Origin: an uncultured Massilia sp.
Lineage (GTDB): Bacteria; Pseudomonadota; Gammaproteobacteria; Burkholderiales; Burkholderiaceae
DNA: 8,503 nt
Reading direction: 5' to 3'
Assembly: GCA_946886065.1 (NCBI GenBank)
Contig: CAMPHU010000199.1
Location: forward strand, 1-8,503
Both the position numbers and the translations under genes were made by a program. Numbering within the stretch: the first letter of the stretch is position 1; every line of letters begins with the position of its first letter. Below are positions 7,035 to 8,503 of this stretch, piece by piece. The notes under the pieces are model-generated. The model searched no databases. It was given only the letters and a program-made list of their open reading frames with translations, and was not told the DNA's origin.

Positions 7035-7168
7035 CGGCTTTCATGCAAACTTGGGTCCCCGCCTGCGCGGGGATGAGGTGCCGAGGGTGCTGATCACAGA
7101 AGCTTATTCCCTGAGCTACTCTTAAGACCGTCATCCCCGCGAAGGCGGGGACCTGAGTTTCTCAGCAC
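7035..7168. other. Intergenic gap between convergent genes
   Basis: These 134 nt separate the stop of the second PepSY gene from the stop of the chemoreceptor gene. Apart from the inverted hairpin pair described separately, the 54-nt centre (7077-7130) shows no reading frame of note and no U-tract terminator in either direction. Confidence 0.6.
7054..7153. repeat. REPIN-like pair of inverted REP hairpins
   Basis: Two 23-nt arms (7054-7076 and 7131-7153) are inverted copies of each other, matching at 22 of 23 positions, separated by 54 nt. Each arm is itself a hairpin with the stem CCCCGC/GCGGGG and a four-base loop: CTGC in the first, GAAG in the second. The order GGTCCCCGC...GGATGA is the look of dispersed extragenic palindromes common in beta- and gammaproteobacteria. 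The position between two convergent genes is typical. It may slow or stop transcription from both sides or protect mRNA 3' ends; dispersal through the genome is expected but cannot be seen from one window. Confidence 0.75.
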
Positions 7169-8503
7169 TTACGCAATACTCAACCTTGCCGCCTTCGGCG
7201 CCCCCAGCCGCGGCGCCGCCTCCTCCACCTTGAACACGCTCACCACCTCGGCCAGCTGCGCCGCCTGGTGCTGCATGGTCTCCGACGCCGCCGCCGCTTC
7301 CTCGACCAGCGACGCATTTTGCTGCGTCACCTGATCCATCTGCCCGATCGCCTGGTTGATCTGCTCGATCCCCAGGGTCTGCTCCTGCGTCGCCACCATG
7401 ATCTCGCCGATGATCGAGGTCACGCGCTGCACGCTGTCGACGATGTCCTTCATGGTCGTGCCGGCCTGGTCGACCAGGCGCGCGCCGTCGTCCACCTTGG
7501 CGACCGAGTCGCTGATCAGGGCCTTGATTTCCTTGGCCGCCGCCGCCGAGCGCTGCGCCAGGTTGCGCACCTCGGTCGCGACCACCGCGAAGCCCCTGCC
7601 CTGCTCGCCGGCGCGCGCCGCTTCCACCGCCGCGTTCAGCGCCAGGATGTTGGTCTGGAAGGCGATGCCGTCGATGACGCCGATGATGTCCACCACCTTC
7701 TTCGAGGACTCGTTGATCGAGGCCATGGTGTTCACCACCTGCGACACCACCGCGCCGCCGCGGTCCGCCACCGTGGACGCCGACTGCGCCAGCGCATTGG
7801 CTTCGCGCGCGTTGTCCGCGCTTTGCTTGACGGTCGAGGTCAGCTCTTCCATCGAAGACGCGGTTTCTTCGAGCGAGGAGGCCTGCTCCTCGGTGCGCGA
7901 GGACAGGTCCTGGTTGCCGGCCGCGATCTGGCAGGAGGCGGTGGCGATGGTGTCGGTGCCGCTGCGCACCTGGCTGACGATGCCGGCCAGCGCATCGCGC
8001 ATGCTCTTCATCGCGAACATCAGGCTGTGCTGGTCGCCGGCACGGATCTCGACCGGCACGCTCAGGTCGCCCGCGGCGATACGCCGCGCCGCCGCGGCCG
8101 CGGCTTCCGGCTCGCCGCCCACCGAACGCTCGATGTTGCGCACCACCGCCAGCACCACGCCGGTCAGCACCAGGCCGATCACGGCCAGCATCAGCGCCGA
8201 GGTGGCGACCGAGCGGTGGAAGGCGGCATCCACGTCGTCGACGTACAGGCCGGTCATGATGGTCCAGTTCCACGGCTGGTACTGGATGTTGAAGGCCAGC
8301 TTGGGCTCGGACACGGTGCTGCCGGGCTTGGGCCACACAAATTCGGTAAAGCCGCGGCCTTCCGGCTGCACGGCCTTGAGCGCATCCAGGTAGACGAAGC
8401 GCCCTTCCGTGTCCTTGGTCGCGTCGACGCCGACGCCGACCAGCTCGGCCTTGATCGGATGCATCAGCACCTGCTTGTCGTTGAAGACCAGCAGGTAGCC
8501 GCT
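7169..8503 (-). CDS. Methyl-accepting chemotaxis protein (N-terminus beyond the window)
   Basis: 444 residues are visible; the frame stays open to the window edge. Residues 1 to about 94 are the end of a periplasmic Cache-type sensor domain ([17 protein letters not shown] at its start, [15 protein letters not shown] at its end). A membrane helix follows (about 102-121), then a HAMP linker (about 122-175, with GGEP and AGDLS). The cytoplasmic signalling domain has methylation-region helices [10 protein letters not shown] (204-213) and a matching helix at about 376-402. The hairpin tip, which binds CheA and CheW, spans about 280-316 with [20 protein letters not shown]. Helix pattern is of the E. 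coli Tsr type. The C-terminus (ARLSIA) lacks the NWETF-like pentapeptide that tethers CheR in some receptors. Ligand unknown; Cache receptors often sense small organic acids or amino acids. No che genes are near, so it is an orphan receptor. Confidence 0.93.
   Translation of the reverse strand, partial: SGYLLVFNDKQVLMHPIKAELVGVGVDATKDTEGRFVYLDALKAVQPEGRGFTEFVWPKPGSTVSEPKLAFNIQYQPWNWTIMTGLYVDDVDAAFHRSVATSALMLAVIGLVLTGVVLAVVRNIERSVGGEPEAAAAAARRIAAGDLSVPVEIRAGDQHSLMFAMKSMRDALAGIVSQVRSGTDTIATASCQIAAGNQDLSSRTEEQASSLEETASSMEELTSTVKQSADNAREANALAQSASTVADRGGAVVSQVVNTMASINESSKKVVDIIGVIDGIAFQTNILALNAAVEAARAGEQGRGFAVVATEVRNLAQRSAAAAKEIKALISDSVAKVDDGARLVDQAGTTMKDIVDSVQRVTSIIGEIMVATQEQTLGIEQINQAIGQMDQVTQQNASLVEEAAAASETMQHQAAQLAEVVSVFKVEEAAPRLGAPKAARLSIA

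Noticed and set aside
7153..7165. Small hairpin CTGAG-TTT-CTCAG just after the chemoreceptor stop.
   Set aside because: The stem is only five pairs and no U-tract follows on either strand, so it is not called as a terminator.

Overview
The window comes from a high-GC Gram-negative bacterium. Protein character and gene content (MsbA, a WaaL-type ligase, a Tsr-type chemoreceptor with a GGEP-containing HAMP region, GC-rich third codon positions) suggest a betaproteobacterium of the Oxalobacteraceae/Massilia kind. This is inferred from remembered family resemblance; no search was run. The theme of the window is the cell envelope. It holds seven genes, two of them cut by the window ends, packed tightly with little non-coding DNA.

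Layout. (1) Positions 2-1690, + strand: the 3' part of a two-domain protein, a family 1 glycoside hydrolase-like domain fused to an RmlD-like dTDP-4-dehydrorhamnose reductase domain, followed by a good intrinsic terminator. (2) Positions 4749-1779, - strand: a two-gene unit of a WaaL-type O-antigen ligase and the lipid A-core flippase MsbA. The genes overlap by 11 nt, with the Shine-Dalgarno of msbA inside the ligase gene. (3) Positions 4802-7034, + strand: a three-gene unit of a family 2 glycosyltransferase and two paralogous PepSY-type membrane proteins. Start and stop codons overlap at both junctions. This unit diverges from the ligase-msbA unit across a 52-nt gap that carries a 10-bp direct repeat. 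(4) Positions 7035-7168: a non-coding gap between convergent genes, holding a REPIN-like pair of inverted REP hairpins. (5) Positions 8503-7169, - strand: most of a methyl-accepting chemotaxis protein, whose N-terminus lies beyond the window.

How the genes may work together. MsbA flips lipid A-core across the inner membrane, and the ligase joins O-polysaccharide to it on the periplasmic side. The glycosyltransferase and the RmlD-like domain plausibly supply or modify sugars for the same surface glycans. The PepSY pair is translationally chained to the glycosyltransferase, but its role is unknown. The chemoreceptor looks like an orphan, with no che genes in view.

No mobile element, CRISPR array, tRNA or rRNA was seen. 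The least explained items are the fused hydrolase-reductase, the equal-length PepSY pair with conserved membrane-edge histidines, and the REPIN-like element.
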